The notes under the pieces are model-generated. The model had not been told where the DNA came from. It saw only the letters and a list, made by a program, of their open reading frames with translations, and did not search any database. 64,000 nucleotides of DNA from Candidatus Polarisedimenticolaceae bacterium. GTDB lineage: Bacteria > Acidobacteriota > Polarisedimenticolia > Polarisedimenticolales > DASRJG01. A program made the translations under genes and the position numbers. The DNA is taken from assembly GCA_036275915.1 (NCBI GenBank), contig DASUCV010000009.1:159198-223197 (forward strand). The letters run 5' to 3'. Each line of letters starts with the position of its first letter. The stretch's first letter is position 1. Below, piece by piece: positions 8,279-16,974 of the stretch.

Positions 8279-9505
8279 CTACCTCCTCGGCTGAGCGAGC
8301 TGCCCGGCGACGTGCTCGGCATCTCGGCCAACGCCGAAGATGAGCCCCGATCCGCGCGTGTGCATCCAGTGCAGGCCGACGAAGTAGAGCCCGGGAAACG
8401 CGGTGACGCCCTGCCGCTGGGTTGGATACCCGTACTCGTCGAACACCGGCAGATCGACCCATCCGTAGTCGAATTCGTAGCCCGTCGCCCACAGCACCGT
8501 CGATATCCCGGACCGTCGCAGGTCCACGTCCCCCTCGGCGCGCGCGATCGGCGCCGAGCGAAAGAAGTCGGTCTCGTCTGCTGGCGCGCTGATGCCGCGC
8601 TCGCGGATGAAGGCGTCGATCTCGGCGATGAGCTTCCTCGCCATGGCGTCGGCGCGGGCGAGGTTCCCGTCCAGGTCGTCGGAGAATCGGACATGTCGAC
8701 CTTCGGCGCCGATGAAGCGGCCGGCGAGCGTCACGCCCATCGCAGCGAGCGTCCGCAGGTTCAGGTCGTGGCCGCCGGCTCGTCCCGTCTGGATCGGCGG
8801 GGCGCTCATGCGGTCCTTCTTCGAGGCCAGAATATCGACGGAGTGCTCGAACCATCCCATCTGCGAGCGCCACAACACGTTGTCCCTGCCCCGGTAACGG
8901 CGCGGGAACCACCCGACGTCGCTGGTCGAAAGGGTGACATCCCGGCCGGCCTCCCGAAGGTCCTCGGCGATCTGACACCCCGTCTGCCCGGATCCGACGA
9001 CGAGCACCGCGCCGTCGGGGAGCTGCGACGCGTTACGGTAGTCAACGGCGTGAAGTTGGAAGACGCCGTCGAGGCCCGCGGCTTCCCGCGGCACCTTCGG
9101 CCGCTGATAGGGGCCGGTGGCCACCACCACGTTCTTCGCCCCGATGACGCCGTCTCCGACTTCGATCATGTATCGGCCGACGGCCTCGTCACGCCACAGC
9201 CTCCGTGCTTCGACCCCCTCCCGAACCGGCACGTGCGCCATGCGGGCGTACCGATCGAAGAAGCTGACCAGGTCGTCCTTTCCCATGTATCCGTCGGGAT
9301 CGCTGCCCTCGTACGGAGCGCCCGGCAGCGTGCAGGACCAATTCGGCCCGATGAGGGTGAACGAATCCCACCGCCTCGAGCGCCATGCGTCCGCAACCTT
9401 CGATCGCTCGAGGACGAGATGCTCGCACCCGCGCTCTGAGAGGCAGTAGCTGGTGGCGAGGCCCGCCTGACCGGCACCGATGACGACGGTCTCGAGGCCG
9501 ATCAT
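8279..9505 (-). CDS. Flavin-dependent monooxygenase (FMO/Baeyer-Villiger-like)
   Basis: This encodes 408 residues. The N-terminal FAD Rossmann motif is VVIGAGQAG (Gly10-Gly15), and a second, NADPH-binding motif VVGSGQTGCQIAEDL lies near residue 170. ATGYEFDYGWVDLP near the C-terminus matches the 'ATGY' motif of the flavoprotein monooxygenase/CzcO-like family. The family oxygenates nucleophilic groups using NADPH and O2. It is followed by the cupin gene, whose ribosome site lies in its last codons, and then a small conserved protein, forming a three-gene unit. The ribosome site before ATG 9505 is weak; a TAAAGT sequence about 20 bases upstream may be a -10 element. The substrate is unknown. 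Confidence 0.85.
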   Translation of the reverse strand: MIGLETVVIGAGQAGLATSYCLSERGCEHLVLERSKVADAWRSRRWDSFTLIGPNWSCTLPGAPYEGSDPDGYMGKDDLVSFFDRYARMAHVPVREGVEARRLWRDEAVGRYMIEVGDGVIGAKNVVVATGPYQRPKVPREAAGLDGVFQLHAVDYRNASQLPDGAVLVVGSGQTGCQIAEDLREAGRDVTLSTSDVGWFPRRYRGRDNVLWRSQMGWFEHSVDILASKKDRMSAPPIQTGRAGGHDLNLRTLAAMGVTLAGRFIGAEGRHVRFSDDLDGNLARADAMARKLIAEIDAFIRERGISAPADETDFFRSAPIARAEGDVDLRRSGISTVLWATGYEFDYGWVDLPVFDEYGYPTQRQGVTAFPGLYFVGLHWMHTRGSGLIFGVGRDAEHVAGQLAQPRR

Positions 9506-9523
9506 CGTATCGCCTGCACGAGA

Positions 9524-10264
9524 TTACTTTACCGCGTCGCGCCGCCATGCGGCCGGCGCGTCGGACCGGTAACCTTCGAACAGCGGACCGCCGGCATCTC
9601 GGAGCAGATCCTCCGCCAGGCGAACGACAGGTCCCGAGTCGTGGTGCTCGAACAGGCGATCGAAGGCATCGCCGTATCGGACCGAGAGCGCCGGGTCGGC
9701 GCTCTGTAACGCACGTGCGACGCTCTTCCCCCTCCCCGACCAGTGTCCGGTTCGGCGCAAGTGATAGTCGGCCAGGAGCTCGTACAACCGCGTTCCGGCA
9801 CCGATCAGCTCGTCATGGGTTCTGGGTGCGCGCAGATCATCGAGAAGGTCGGAGACGGAGTACCGCATCCGTCGCTCGGTGTCGACATCGAGAGCGGGTG
9901 GCCCGGCGGCGATGACGCTCCTCGCCATCTCCTTCAACATCCGTGACGTCGAGGACGGACCGGGGACCTCGAATCCTTCGACCACCATCTGCGGGAGAGA
10001 GGGAATACCGCTCGGCCTATCGACCTCCAGGAAGAAGTATTCCAGTGTCGCGGGGTCATGCACGAAGGCTTCCACCGGATAGCCCCCGCGTCGGAACGAT
10101 TCACGATAGGCCTGCGGAACCTGTGGGTACACGACCACGAGATCGAGATCGGAGAATGCCGTGCCCTCTCCACGAACGATCGACCCGGCGGCGAAAACGA
10201 CGTCGGCGTCCGGGTACTGTTTCAACCGGATCTCGTCTACCAACTTCTCGATGCCTTCGTCCAT
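9524..10264 (-). CDS. Nucleotidyltransferase-domain protein
   Basis: The product has 246 residues. The N-terminal nucleotidyltransferase fold shows the signature GSIVRGEGTAFSDLDLVVV (Gly27-Ser28, catalytic Asp39 and Asp41). A helical C-terminal region of about 130 residues (RMRYSVSDLLDDLRAPRTHDELIGAG) resembles the HEPN-like or substrate-binding part of standalone transferases. Members transfer AMP or other nucleotides to antibiotics, tRNA or proteins. No antitoxin-like partner gene is adjacent. AAAGG precedes the start ATG. The target is unknown. Confidence 0.8.
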   Translation of the reverse strand: MDEGIEKLVDEIRLKQYPDADVVFAAGSIVRGEGTAFSDLDLVVVYPQVPQAYRESFRRGGYPVEAFVHDPATLEYFFLEVDRPSGIPSLPQMVVEGFEVPGPSSTSRMLKEMARSVIAAGPPALDVDTERRMRYSVSDLLDDLRAPRTHDELIGAGTRLYELLADYHLRRTGHWSGRGKSVARALQSADPALSVRYGDAFDRLFEHHDSGPVVRLAEDLLRDAGGPLFEGYRSDAPAAWRRDAVK

Positions 10265-10324
10265 CGCAATCTGCCTTTGTCATACCGCGAAATGCGGTCC
10301 TTATGTCCAGTATCGGCCAGCTCC

Positions 10325-11083
10325 TCAGAGCGCGAGGCAGGCGTCCGCGCACAGCCAGAAAAGTCGCTCGCGTGCTTGCTCTCGCGATTGGCCGGCGCGG
10401 GCGTCGTGGTCGGCGCCGCTGAGATCGTCGCCACCGTAGAGGAGCTGACCGAAAGCGACGTTGCGGAACCGGGCGACGGCCGTCAGCGCCGCGCATTCCA
10501 TCTCGACCGCGATGCAGCCTTCGTCTTTGCGACGAGCGATCTTGGCCGCCGTCTCGCGATAGGGTGCGTCGGTGGTCCATGTCTTCCCGCGCCTGTAAGG
10601 CGTGCCTCGCCGATCGAGCGTGTTCGCGAGCGCGATGATCGCGGTCTCGTCCGCGATCACTTCACGGCCTGGAGGGAGGTAGTGGTACGAGACGCCTTCG
10701 TCGCGGACGGCGCTGGTGACGATGATGGGCGCTCCGACGGCGATGCCGTGCTCGAGGACGCCGCAGCCGCCGCAGGCGATGAACTTCCGGCAGCCGAGCG
10801 CGATGACTTCTTCGAGCAACCCGGCCGCCAAGGGCGCGCCGACTCCAGGATGGAAGAACGCGAGTCGTCGATCGAGGTGCGTGGTCTCGTACACGGGATG
10901 ATCGCCATCTTCCCAGCGTTGGGTCGCGACGAGGCGAGTACGGTGATCGGCGACGACCTTGTCGATCACCTCGCGGAAAAAGCAGATGACGCAGTGCTCG
11001 GGAACGTCGCGCGGCTGGATCGCCCGCGTAGGCTCGATGAGAGCGGTCGGTGCAGGGTCATGCTCGAGGATCGGGATGCTCAT
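10325..11083 (-). CDS. Nucleoside phosphorylase (uridine/purine phosphorylase family)
   Basis: This encodes 252 residues. The family features are GGCGVLEHGIAVG (phosphate/ribose-binding loop), VEMECAALTAVA (the Glu-Met-Glu that binds the ribose hydroxyls) and a downstream YGGDDL acidic loop. The enzyme reversibly cleaves nucleosides with phosphate to ribose-1-phosphate and a base. I chose ATG 11083 (MSIPILEHDP); a GTG at 11107 is in frame but has no ribosome site. The neighbours, a nucleotidyltransferase and a DsbA, are not obviously in the same pathway. Base specificity cannot be read from the sequence. Confidence 0.85.
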   Translation of the reverse strand: MSIPILEHDPAPTALIEPTRAIQPRDVPEHCVICFFREVIDKVVADHRTRLVATQRWEDGDHPVYETTHLDRRLAFFHPGVGAPLAAGLLEEVIALGCRKFIACGGCGVLEHGIAVGAPIIVTSAVRDEGVSYHYLPPGREVIADETAIIALANTLDRRGTPYRRGKTWTTDAPYRETAAKIARRKDEGCIAVEMECAALTAVARFRNVAFGQLLYGGDDLSGADHDARAGQSREQARERLFWLCADACLAL

Positions 11084-11134
11084 GGCGGCATTGTGAGGCC
11101 TTGCCACCGAGAGGTGAAGAGCGTCCGAGGTTCG

Positions 11135-11671
11135 TCAGCGCCTTCGCGCCGGCATCGCCTCCTGCAGATCGTCGAAGAGGGACTGGAGGTCCCACGGCCC
11201 GTCGACGCGCGTCCCGTTGATGAAGAACGTCGGCGTGCCGTTGACGCCGCTGCGCGCGCCGGAGGAGAAGTCTTCCTCGACGGCGCTGGCGTAGGTGTGT
11301 GCAGACAGGGCTTGCCTTATCTCGTTCGGGTCGATTCCGACCTCGGTTCCGTAGCTCGCCAGGTCCTCGTCTTCGAGGTGCTTCTGGTGGGCGAAGAGCG
11401 TGTCGTGCATCTCCCAGAACTTGCCGTGCGCGGCGGCGGCTTCGGCGGCCTCCGCGGCATGGCGCGCGTGCGGGTGGCTGTGCTCGAGCGGGAAGTGGCG
11501 GAAGACGAAGCGGAGGCTGCCGGCCATGCGGCGGCGCAGCTCGTGGACGATCGGGTGCGCGCGCATGCAGTGCGGGCACTCGAAGTCGCCGTACTCGACG
11601 AGCGTGACGGGCGCGTCGTCGGGGCCGGCGGTGTGGTCGGCCTTCGAGACTGCCGGGCGCAGGCGGCTCAT
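11135..11671 (-). CDS. DsbA-family thioredoxin-fold oxidoreductase
   Basis: The product has 178 residues. The active site CPHC (Cys32-Cys35) sits in YGDFECPHCMRAHP, followed by the long helical insertion of the DsbA family and the cis-Pro loop GTPTFFINGTRVDG. There is no signal peptide, so it probably acts in the cytoplasm. The start ATG 11671 overlaps the stop of the peroxiredoxin gene (ATGA). It probably reduces or oxidises disulfides, and co-translation with a peroxiredoxin suggests that it recycles that enzyme or shares its stress role. Confidence 0.85.
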   Translation of the reverse strand: MSRLRPAVSKADHTAGPDDAPVTLVEYGDFECPHCMRAHPIVHELRRRMAGSLRFVFRHFPLEHSHPHARHAAEAAEAAAAHGKFWEMHDTLFAHQKHLEDEDLASYGTEVGIDPNEIRQALSAHTYASAVEEDFSSGARSGVNGTPTFFINGTRVDGPWDLQSLFDDLQEAMPARRR

Positions 11672-12156
11672 CGGGCCTCGGTGCCGGCGCCGATCGCATC
11701 GAGCGCGTCGAGGATGCCGTCGGCGCCGGGGTTCACGCCGATCGGCGAGACGTACGACCAGCGGATCGTGCCGCCGGCGTCGATGACGAAGAGGGCGCGC
11801 TCCGATTCGCCGTCCTCCTCGCGGTAGACGCCGTAGCGGCGCGAGACCTCGCCCTTCGGCTCGAAGTCGGCGAGCAGCGGGAAGCGGAGCTTCCGGTCGC
11901 TCGCGAAGGCGCGGTGACACCAGACGCCGTCGACCGAGATGCCGAGGAGGTGCGCGTCGTAGCGCGCGAACTCTTTCAGCACCTCGTTGTAGAGCCCCAT
12001 CTGATCGGTGCAGACGGGGCTCCAGTCGGCGGGATAGAAGGCGAGGATCACGGGCTTGCCGCGCAGCTCGGAGAGCGTGACCTTGCGATCGGGGCCGGCG
12101 CCGAGCGTGAAGTCGGGTGCTTCGCTCCCCGCTTGAAGCGCCTTCACCTCGCTCAC
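11668..12156 (-). CDS. Peroxiredoxin
   Basis: This encodes 162 residues with GTG start 12156, overlapping the upstream DUF2630 stop by four bases (GTGA). The thioredoxin-fold peroxidase site is YPADWSPVCTDQM with peroxidatic Cys49, and a second cysteine lies in SVDGVWCHRAF. The DWSPVC form resembles AhpE/1-Cys or atypical 2-Cys groups more than classical AhpC. The enzyme reduces H2O2, organic peroxides or peroxynitrite. The downstream DsbA-like protein is a candidate reductant. The three genes 12398 to 11135 form one overlapping operon. Confidence 0.88.
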   Translation of the reverse strand: MSEVKALQAGSEAPDFTLGAGPDRKVTLSELRGKPVILAFYPADWSPVCTDQMGLYNEVLKEFARYDAHLLGISVDGVWCHRAFASDRKLRFPLLADFEPKGEVSRRYGVYREEDGESERALFVIDAGGTIRWSYVSPIGVNPGADGILDALDAIGAGTEAR

Positions 12157-12398
12157 TGCTCGTACTTCTCGACGACGTCGGCGGGGCGGACCCTCGCACG
12201 GTCGGGGTCGTCGCCGAACTCCCTGAGCGCGCGACGCTGGCGCAGGAGGTCCCAGCACTGGTCGAGCTCGACCTCGATCGCGGCGAGACGCTTCTTGTCG
12301 GCGTCGCTCGCGGTCTTGTGGTCGCGAAGGTGGTGCTCTTCCTTCACGAGATCTTCGATGTGATGGCGGACGGTGCGGTCCGACCCTTCATTGGCCAT
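12153..12398 (-). CDS. DUF2630-family small protein
   Basis: This is an 81-residue, charged, helical protein with the hallmark ELDQCWDLLRQRRALREFG and the ending VRPADVVEKYEQ, matching DUF2630. The biochemical function of that family is unknown. ATG 12398 has AGGAGA upstream. It is the first gene of an operon with a peroxiredoxin and a DsbA-like protein, so an oxidative-stress link is plausible. It is divergent from the exported protein at 12498, with 99 bases between the starts. Confidence 0.85.
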   Translation of the reverse strand: MANEGSDRTVRHHIEDLVKEEHHLRDHKTASDADKKRLAAIEVELDQCWDLLRQRRALREFGDDPDRARVRPADVVEKYEQ

Positions 12399-12485
12399 GG
12401 CAGGTTTCTCCTGTCGGGATGACGATCCGTGGACGGGAGAGATTCTACGCCCGGGACGCGAACGGCGGCGCCTCTGCTTCCCGCA

Positions 12486-12491
12486 TACAAT
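12486..12491 (+). promoter_or_regulatory. TACAAT -10-like element, probable leaderless start
   Basis: TACAAT lies exactly six bases before ATG 12498, where transcription would begin at or next to the start codon. No ribosome site precedes this ATG, which agrees with leaderless translation. Confidence 0.6.
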
Positions 12492-12497
12492 CGCTCC

Positions 12498-13076
12498 ATG
12501 TTCGCAACCGCCGCTTTGTTGCTCGCCGTCAATGCCGCGACCTTTCAATGGCCCGTCGCCGAAGGGTGGAAGTCGGAGACGATGAGCTTCCCGCTCGAGT
12601 TCGCGAAGGACCTTCCCTACCAGGGCGTCGAGGAGCTGCGCTTCTCGCCGGGGATGTTCAAGCCGGACGACGACGGCTTCTTCTCGTATGCCTTCGTCTG
12701 GTGGCTCGACGGGCACCCGCCGCTCGATCAGACGGAGCTTCAGGACGACCTGACCCGCTACTTCGCCGGCCTCTCGACCGACGTCGGCAAGGAGAAGGGG
12801 TTCACGATCGATCCGAAGAGCACCTCCGCGTCCGTGAAGGTGAGCTCCAAGGAGCAGGCGAAGCGCGGCCACGCGGTCCACACGTACACGGGGACAGTGA
12901 AGACGTACGACGCCTTCGTCACCGGCAAGCCGATTACCCTCAACGTCGAGATCTGGGTGTGGGATTGCAACGAGGCGGGCAAGCGCGCCGCGCTCGTTCT
13001 CGTCTCACCGAAGCAGCGCAGCGTTCCGATCTGGGGCGCGCTCGAGAAGCGGCGGAACGAGTTCGTCTGCCACTAG
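12498..13076 (+). CDS. Hypothetical exported protein
   Basis: This encodes 192 residues. The short N-terminal hydrophobic segment (MFATAALLLAVNAATF) looks like a signal peptide. The remainder is a single soluble domain with aromatic-rich strands (FFSYAFVWWLDG, NVEIWVWDCNEAGK) and two cysteines. I do not recognise the family. ATG 12498 is chosen over an in-frame start at 12429 because a -10-like TACAAT sits six bases upstream and the signal peptide begins there. Its stop overlaps the converging Ser/Thr kinase gene by four bases. Confidence 0.75.
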   Translation: MFATAALLLAVNAATFQWPVAEGWKSETMSFPLEFAKDLPYQGVEELRFSPGMFKPDDDGFFSYAFVWWLDGHPPLDQTELQDDLTRYFAGLSTDVGKEKGFTIDPKSTSASVKVSSKEQAKRGHAVHTYTGTVKTYDAFVTGKPITLNVEIWVWDCNEAGKRAALVLVSPKQRSVPIWGALEKRRNEFVCH

Positions 13077-14455
13077 CTCGGCTGCACGAGCAGCTTGTCG
13101 CCCTTCATCTTGATGCGGATCGCCGTCGAGGCCGACTTCGGGAAGTCGATCGTGCAGGCGTCGGAGGTATAGGTCGCGCCGTCGTGCCCGACGACCTGCG
13201 CGCGCACGCTGTGGGTGCCCGCCGCGACCTTGACGGGATCCCACACGGTCGTCTGCGAGACCGTGAGGCGGCTCTTCGTGAACGCTTCGTTCAGAATGCG
13301 CGTGCCGTCGAGGACGACGACGAGGCGTCCTTCGCGGATGCGGTGCGTGAAGCTGATCGTCGTCTCGGAGGTGCCGACCGGCGCCTTCGGTGCGGCCCGC
13401 TTCGGAGCGGGTGCCGGTGGCGGTGTCGGCGACGGGGTCTTGGGCTTCGCCGCGACGGGCGCGGGTGGAGCGGGCACCGTCTTCGCCGCCGGAGCGGCCG
13501 GAGGTTCCGCGGATCCTCCGCGCCCGGCATGCCATGCGAAGAACGCGACGCCGGCGAGGAGCATCGCGGCCGTGAGCGGCCAAAGCGAAGTGCGCTTCTG
13601 CGAGGCGCGCGGCGTCAGGCGCGCCTCGCGCTCGCCGAGACATCGCACGAGCGCTTCATGGAATGCGGTGCCGCTCGCGAACCGGTCGGCGGGCTCCTTC
13701 GAGAGCATGAGGCCGAAGATGCGGTCGAGCGAGGCGGGGAGCTGCGGATTCGCCTTGCTGATGGGAATGGGATCGTTGTGGGCGATCGCGTGGGCGATCG
13801 CGACGACGTCGCCGCCCGTGAACGGCTTCGTGCCGGTCAGGATCTCGTAGCTCAGGATGCCGAGCGAGAAGAGGTCGGCGCGCGCGTCGAGCGGGCGGCC
13901 GGCCACCTGCTCGGGCGACATGTACGCCGGCGTCCCGAGCTGGGCCAGGTCCTGGGTCAGGGACGACGACGCGATCTGCGTGATGCCGAAGTCGACGATC
14001 TTCGCGGCGCCCCGCTCCGTGAAGAGAATGTTCGACGGCTTGACGTCGCGGTGCACGAGATCGCGCTCGTGCGCCGCGTCGAGCGCGGAGGCGATCTGCC
14101 CGATGATCGCGAGCGAGAGATCGACGCCGAGGCTCCCCTCCGCGATGCGCTCGTCGAGGCTGCCTCCCGCCAGGTACTCCATGACGATGAACGGCTCGCC
14201 GCTCGCCTCGTCCTCGCCGACGTCGAAGATGCGCACGATGTGCGGGTGGTCGATGCAGCCCGCAGCCTGGGCCTCGCGGCGGAACCGCTCGCGGATGATG
14301 TAGGCCTGGTCGGGGGCGAGGCCGCGCGCCGGGTGGAGCACCTTGATCGCGACGGTCCGATGGATGAGAGGGTCCTCGGCGCGGTAGACGACTCCCATCG
14401 CCCCCCTTCCGATCGGGTCCAGGCGCACGTAACGTCCGATGCGCTCGCCGGACAT
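13073..14455 (-). CDS. Membrane-anchored Ser/Thr protein kinase (PknB-like)
   Basis: The product has 460 residues. The kinase domain spans ~8-270 with a Gly-rich loop (IGRGAMGVVY), Lys38, catalytic HRDVKPSN (Asp137) and the metal-binding DFG Asp155, so it should be active. Near residue 290 a single membrane helix (LWPLTAAMLLAGVAFFAW) follows, then an Ala/Pro-rich linker and a C-terminal ~100-residue beta domain outside the membrane (GRLVVVLDGTRILNEAF, GTHSVRAQVVG). That domain has a PEGA-like look but no clear family match. I prefer ATG 14455, with AAGGA six bases upstream, to ATG 14461. It may sense envelope signals. The divergent MscS gene lies 100 bases away. Confidence 0.88.
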   Translation of the reverse strand: MSGERIGRYVRLDPIGRGAMGVVYRAEDPLIHRTVAIKVLHPARGLAPDQAYIIRERFRREAQAAGCIDHPHIVRIFDVGEDEASGEPFIVMEYLAGGSLDERIAEGSLGVDLSLAIIGQIASALDAAHERDLVHRDVKPSNILFTERGAAKIVDFGITQIASSSLTQDLAQLGTPAYMSPEQVAGRPLDARADLFSLGILSYEILTGTKPFTGGDVVAIAHAIAHNDPIPISKANPQLPASLDRIFGLMLSKEPADRFASGTAFHEALVRCLGEREARLTPRASQKRTSLWPLTAAMLLAGVAFFAWHAGRGGSAEPPAAPAAKTVPAPPAPVAAKPKTPSPTPPPAPAPKRAAPKAPVGTSETTISFTHRIREGRLVVVLDGTRILNEAFTKSRLTVSQTTVWDPVKVAAGTHSVRAQVVGHDGATYTSDACTIDFPKSASTAIRIKMKGDKLLVQPS

Positions 14456-14553
14456 TCCCATCCTTCATTGAATATGGGCACGCCTGCCCGGAAGCCAAGC
14501 CGGGCGCTTGTCGCAACCGCATCTTCCGGCGATCGACCGCACGTTTCCGTGAA

Positions 14554-16962
14554 ATGATGCGAGCGATGGCCGGTCGATTCTTCACGGCACTGCTCTTCTG
14601 CCTCAGCGCTGCGGTCGCGGCCGAGCCGGCTCCCGCTCCGCCGCCGGCCGCCGCTCAAGCTGCCGCACCCAAGCCTCCTGCGCCGATCGCGGAGTCGGAG
14701 GTGCCGCGCGCGGCGATCGCCGCCGAGACGAAGATCCGGTCCCTCAAGTCGCTCGCGTCGCGGACCTACGAGACCGCCGAGATCGTCGCGGAATCGAAGG
14801 GCGTGCTCGAGTCGGTCGACGCGCTCAAGGGATGGATGCAGGCGCGCGAGCCGGCGCAACAGACCTCCCGCGCCCTCCGCAGCATCGGCCAGGAGTGGAG
14901 GCTCGACGCGGAGCTGCTCCGCGGGTGGATGGAGACGACGAGCCACCGCCTGGACGCGCTCGGGGCGGCGCGCGACGAGCTGACGCGCCTCGAGAAGACG
15001 TGGGAGCTGACGGCGGCCTCGCTCAAGGAGGCCGGTGCCGTCGACGAGCTCGTCGATCGCGCCGGCACGGTCATCGCCGAGCTCGACCAGCTCGATCCGA
15101 TGCTGCGGGACGAGACCGAGCGCGTGCTCCTCCTCCAGAGCCGGATCTCCGGCGCGAGCCTCGACGCGGAGGAGGCGCTCGACGCGATCGCGGCGGCGCT
15201 GCGCGAGGAGCGCCGCACGCTTCTGCAGCTCGACGGGCCTCCGATCTGGAAGGGCTTCGGCTCCCCCTCCGAGTCGCAGCCCCTCCTCCAGCAGATCTCC
15301 GCTTCGTATCGCGAGAGCATGCGTGCGCTCCGGCAATATGCGGACCGCGCCGGCCGCCAGATCACCTTCCAGGTCCTGCTCTTCGTGGTGCTCGCGGTCG
15401 TGTTCTTCCGCCTCCGTCGACGGGCCGGCACGTGGCCGGTGGACGAGCGCGACGTCCTCGCGTTCGCGCGCCTCGTCGACCGCCCCATCATCGGCGCGCT
15501 CCTCGTCGCGATCTTCTCGGGCGCGTGGATCCATCCGCGCGCGCCCGTCGCGTTCTACGAGATCTCGTCGCTCCTCCTCGTCGTGCCGGTCGTCGTCCTC
15601 ATGGGCGGTGTCGTCCAGAGGCGCCTCCGCGGCTCGCTCTACATCCTCGCCGCGCTCTTCACCGCCGAGAGGCTGTGGGAATTGACGCCGCCGGGGACGA
15701 CGCTCGAGCGAGGCCTCATGCTCGCCCTCACGGCGGTCACCGCCGTCGTTCTCTGGCGTACGCTCCGGCCCCCCGCGGAGGTGCCGGCGATCGTCGCCGG
15801 CCGCTGGCTCCAGGCGATCACGTTCGTGGCGCGCGCCGCCCTCGGCGCCCTCGCGATCGCGCTCCTCTCGAACCTCGTCGGCAACCTGTCGCTGGCGCGC
15901 CTGCTCACCACAGTCGTCGTTCGCGCGGCCTACGGCGCCGTCGTGCTCTACGCGGTGGCGCTGATCCTTCGAGGCGGCGTCACGCTCGCCGTCGCTTCGC
16001 CTTGGCTCCGGTCGTTCCGATCGGTCGCGGAACACGCCGACCTTATCGTCAGGCGGTCGCGCACCGTCATCCATACCGGCGCCGTCTTCCTGTTCTTGAT
16101 CATCACGATCAACGCGACCGGGCAATGGAGCTTGATGAGGGAGGGTATCGGAGAGCTCCTGGCCCATCGATGGGGTATCGGAGGCGTCGGGTTCTCGTTC
16201 GAGATGGTCTTCATCTTCCTCGGCACGATCTACGCGTCGATCGTCGTGGCCAGGATCTTGCGCGCGGTGCTCGAGGACGACGTCTACCCACGCGTCGAGC
16301 TGCCGCGCGGCGTGGCGCAGACGGTGACGTTCGTCGTCCGCTACAGCGTGATCGCCGTCGGCTTCCTCCTCGCCGCGGCGATCGCGGGGATCCCGCTCGA
16401 CCGGCTGGCGATCGTCCTGGGCGCCTTCTCCGTCGGCATCGGCTTCGGGCTCCAGACGGTCGTCAACAACTTCGTCTCCGGCCTCATCTTGATGTTCGAG
16501 CGGCCGATCCAGATCGGCGACGCGATCGAGGTCGGCGGGATCACCGGGCGCGTGCGCAGCATCGGCGTCCGCGCGAGCCGGATCGAGACCAACGACGGTG
16601 CCGAGGTCGTGGTGCCCAACGGCAACCTCGTCAGCAATCAGCTCATCAACTGGACCCTCTCCAACCGCAACCGCCGCATCGAGATTCCCGTGACGGTCGC
16701 CGCCTCGACCGATCCCGAGAAGGTCCTGACGATCTTGACGTCCGCGGTGGCGGGCCAGCCCAGCGTGCTCGCGCACCCGGCCCCTGCGGCGCTCGTCCGC
16801 GGCTACGGCGTCGGCCTCGACTGCTCCGTCTACTTCTGGACGTCGGACTTCGACGGGGCGACGACGCTCAAGAGCGACATGACGATGCGCGTCCACCGCG
16901 CGCTCGCCGCGTCGGGAATCGAGCGCCCGTCGTCGGTGCAGGACGTCAGGATCAAGCAGTAA
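14554..16962 (+). CDS. Large MscS-family mechanosensitive channel
   Basis: This encodes about 802 residues. A signal peptide and Ala/Pro-rich stretch are followed by a long helical, probably coiled-coil periplasmic region (~50-260), as in MscK/YbiO-type channels. About eleven hydrophobic helices then span ~265-630. The MscS pore helix and beta domain follow at ~610-660 (VGIGFGLQTVVNNFVSGLIL, FERPIQIGD) and the C-terminal alpha/beta domain runs to the end. It releases solutes on hypo-osmotic shock. No convincing ribosome site precedes ATG 14554; ATG 14557 and 14566 are alternatives. A GCCCGG/CCGGGC inverted repeat (14486-14505) lies in the shared upstream region with the kinase. Confidence 0.88.
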   Translation: MMRAMAGRFFTALLFCLSAAVAAEPAPAPPPAAAQAAAPKPPAPIAESEVPRAAIAAETKIRSLKSLASRTYETAEIVAESKGVLESVDALKGWMQAREPAQQTSRALRSIGQEWRLDAELLRGWMETTSHRLDALGAARDELTRLEKTWELTAASLKEAGAVDELVDRAGTVIAELDQLDPMLRDETERVLLLQSRISGASLDAEEALDAIAAALREERRTLLQLDGPPIWKGFGSPSESQPLLQQISASYRESMRALRQYADRAGRQITFQVLLFVVLAVVFFRLRRRAGTWPVDERDVLAFARLVDRPIIGALLVAIFSGAWIHPRAPVAFYEISSLLLVVPVVVLMGGVVQRRLRGSLYILAALFTAERLWELTPPGTTLERGLMLALTAVTAVVLWRTLRPPAEVPAIVAGRWLQAITFVARAALGALAIALLSNLVGNLSLARLLTTVVVRAAYGAVVLYAVALILRGGVTLAVASPWLRSFRSVAEHADLIVRRSRTVIHTGAVFLFLIITINATGQWSLMREGIGELLAHRWGIGGVGFSFEMVFIFLGTIYASIVVARILRAVLEDDVYPRVELPRGVAQTVTFVVRYSVIAVGFLLAAAIAGIPLDRLAIVLGAFSVGIGFGLQTVVNNFVSGLILMFERPIQIGDAIEVGGITGRVRSIGVRASRIETNDGAEVVVPNGNLVSNQLINWTLSNRNRRIEIPVTVAASTDPEKVLTILTSAVAGQPSVLAHPAPAALVRGYGVGLDCSVYFWTSDFDGATTLKSDMTMRVHRALAASGIERPSSVQDVRIKQ

Positions 16963-16974
16963 AGCGCCGAGCGA

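Noticed and set aside
14486..14505. GCCCGG-N8-CCGGGC inverted repeat between kinase and MscS genes as a terminator or operator
   Set aside because: The arms are six bases of pure G/C in GC-rich DNA with no T-run; chance occurrence is likely, so it is only mentioned with the neighbouring gene.
13957..16896. Open frame of 979 codons on the minus strand
   Set aside because: It is antisense to the MscS channel and in a shifted frame over the kinase, with low-complexity Arg/Asp/Glu composition; both underlying genes are clear.
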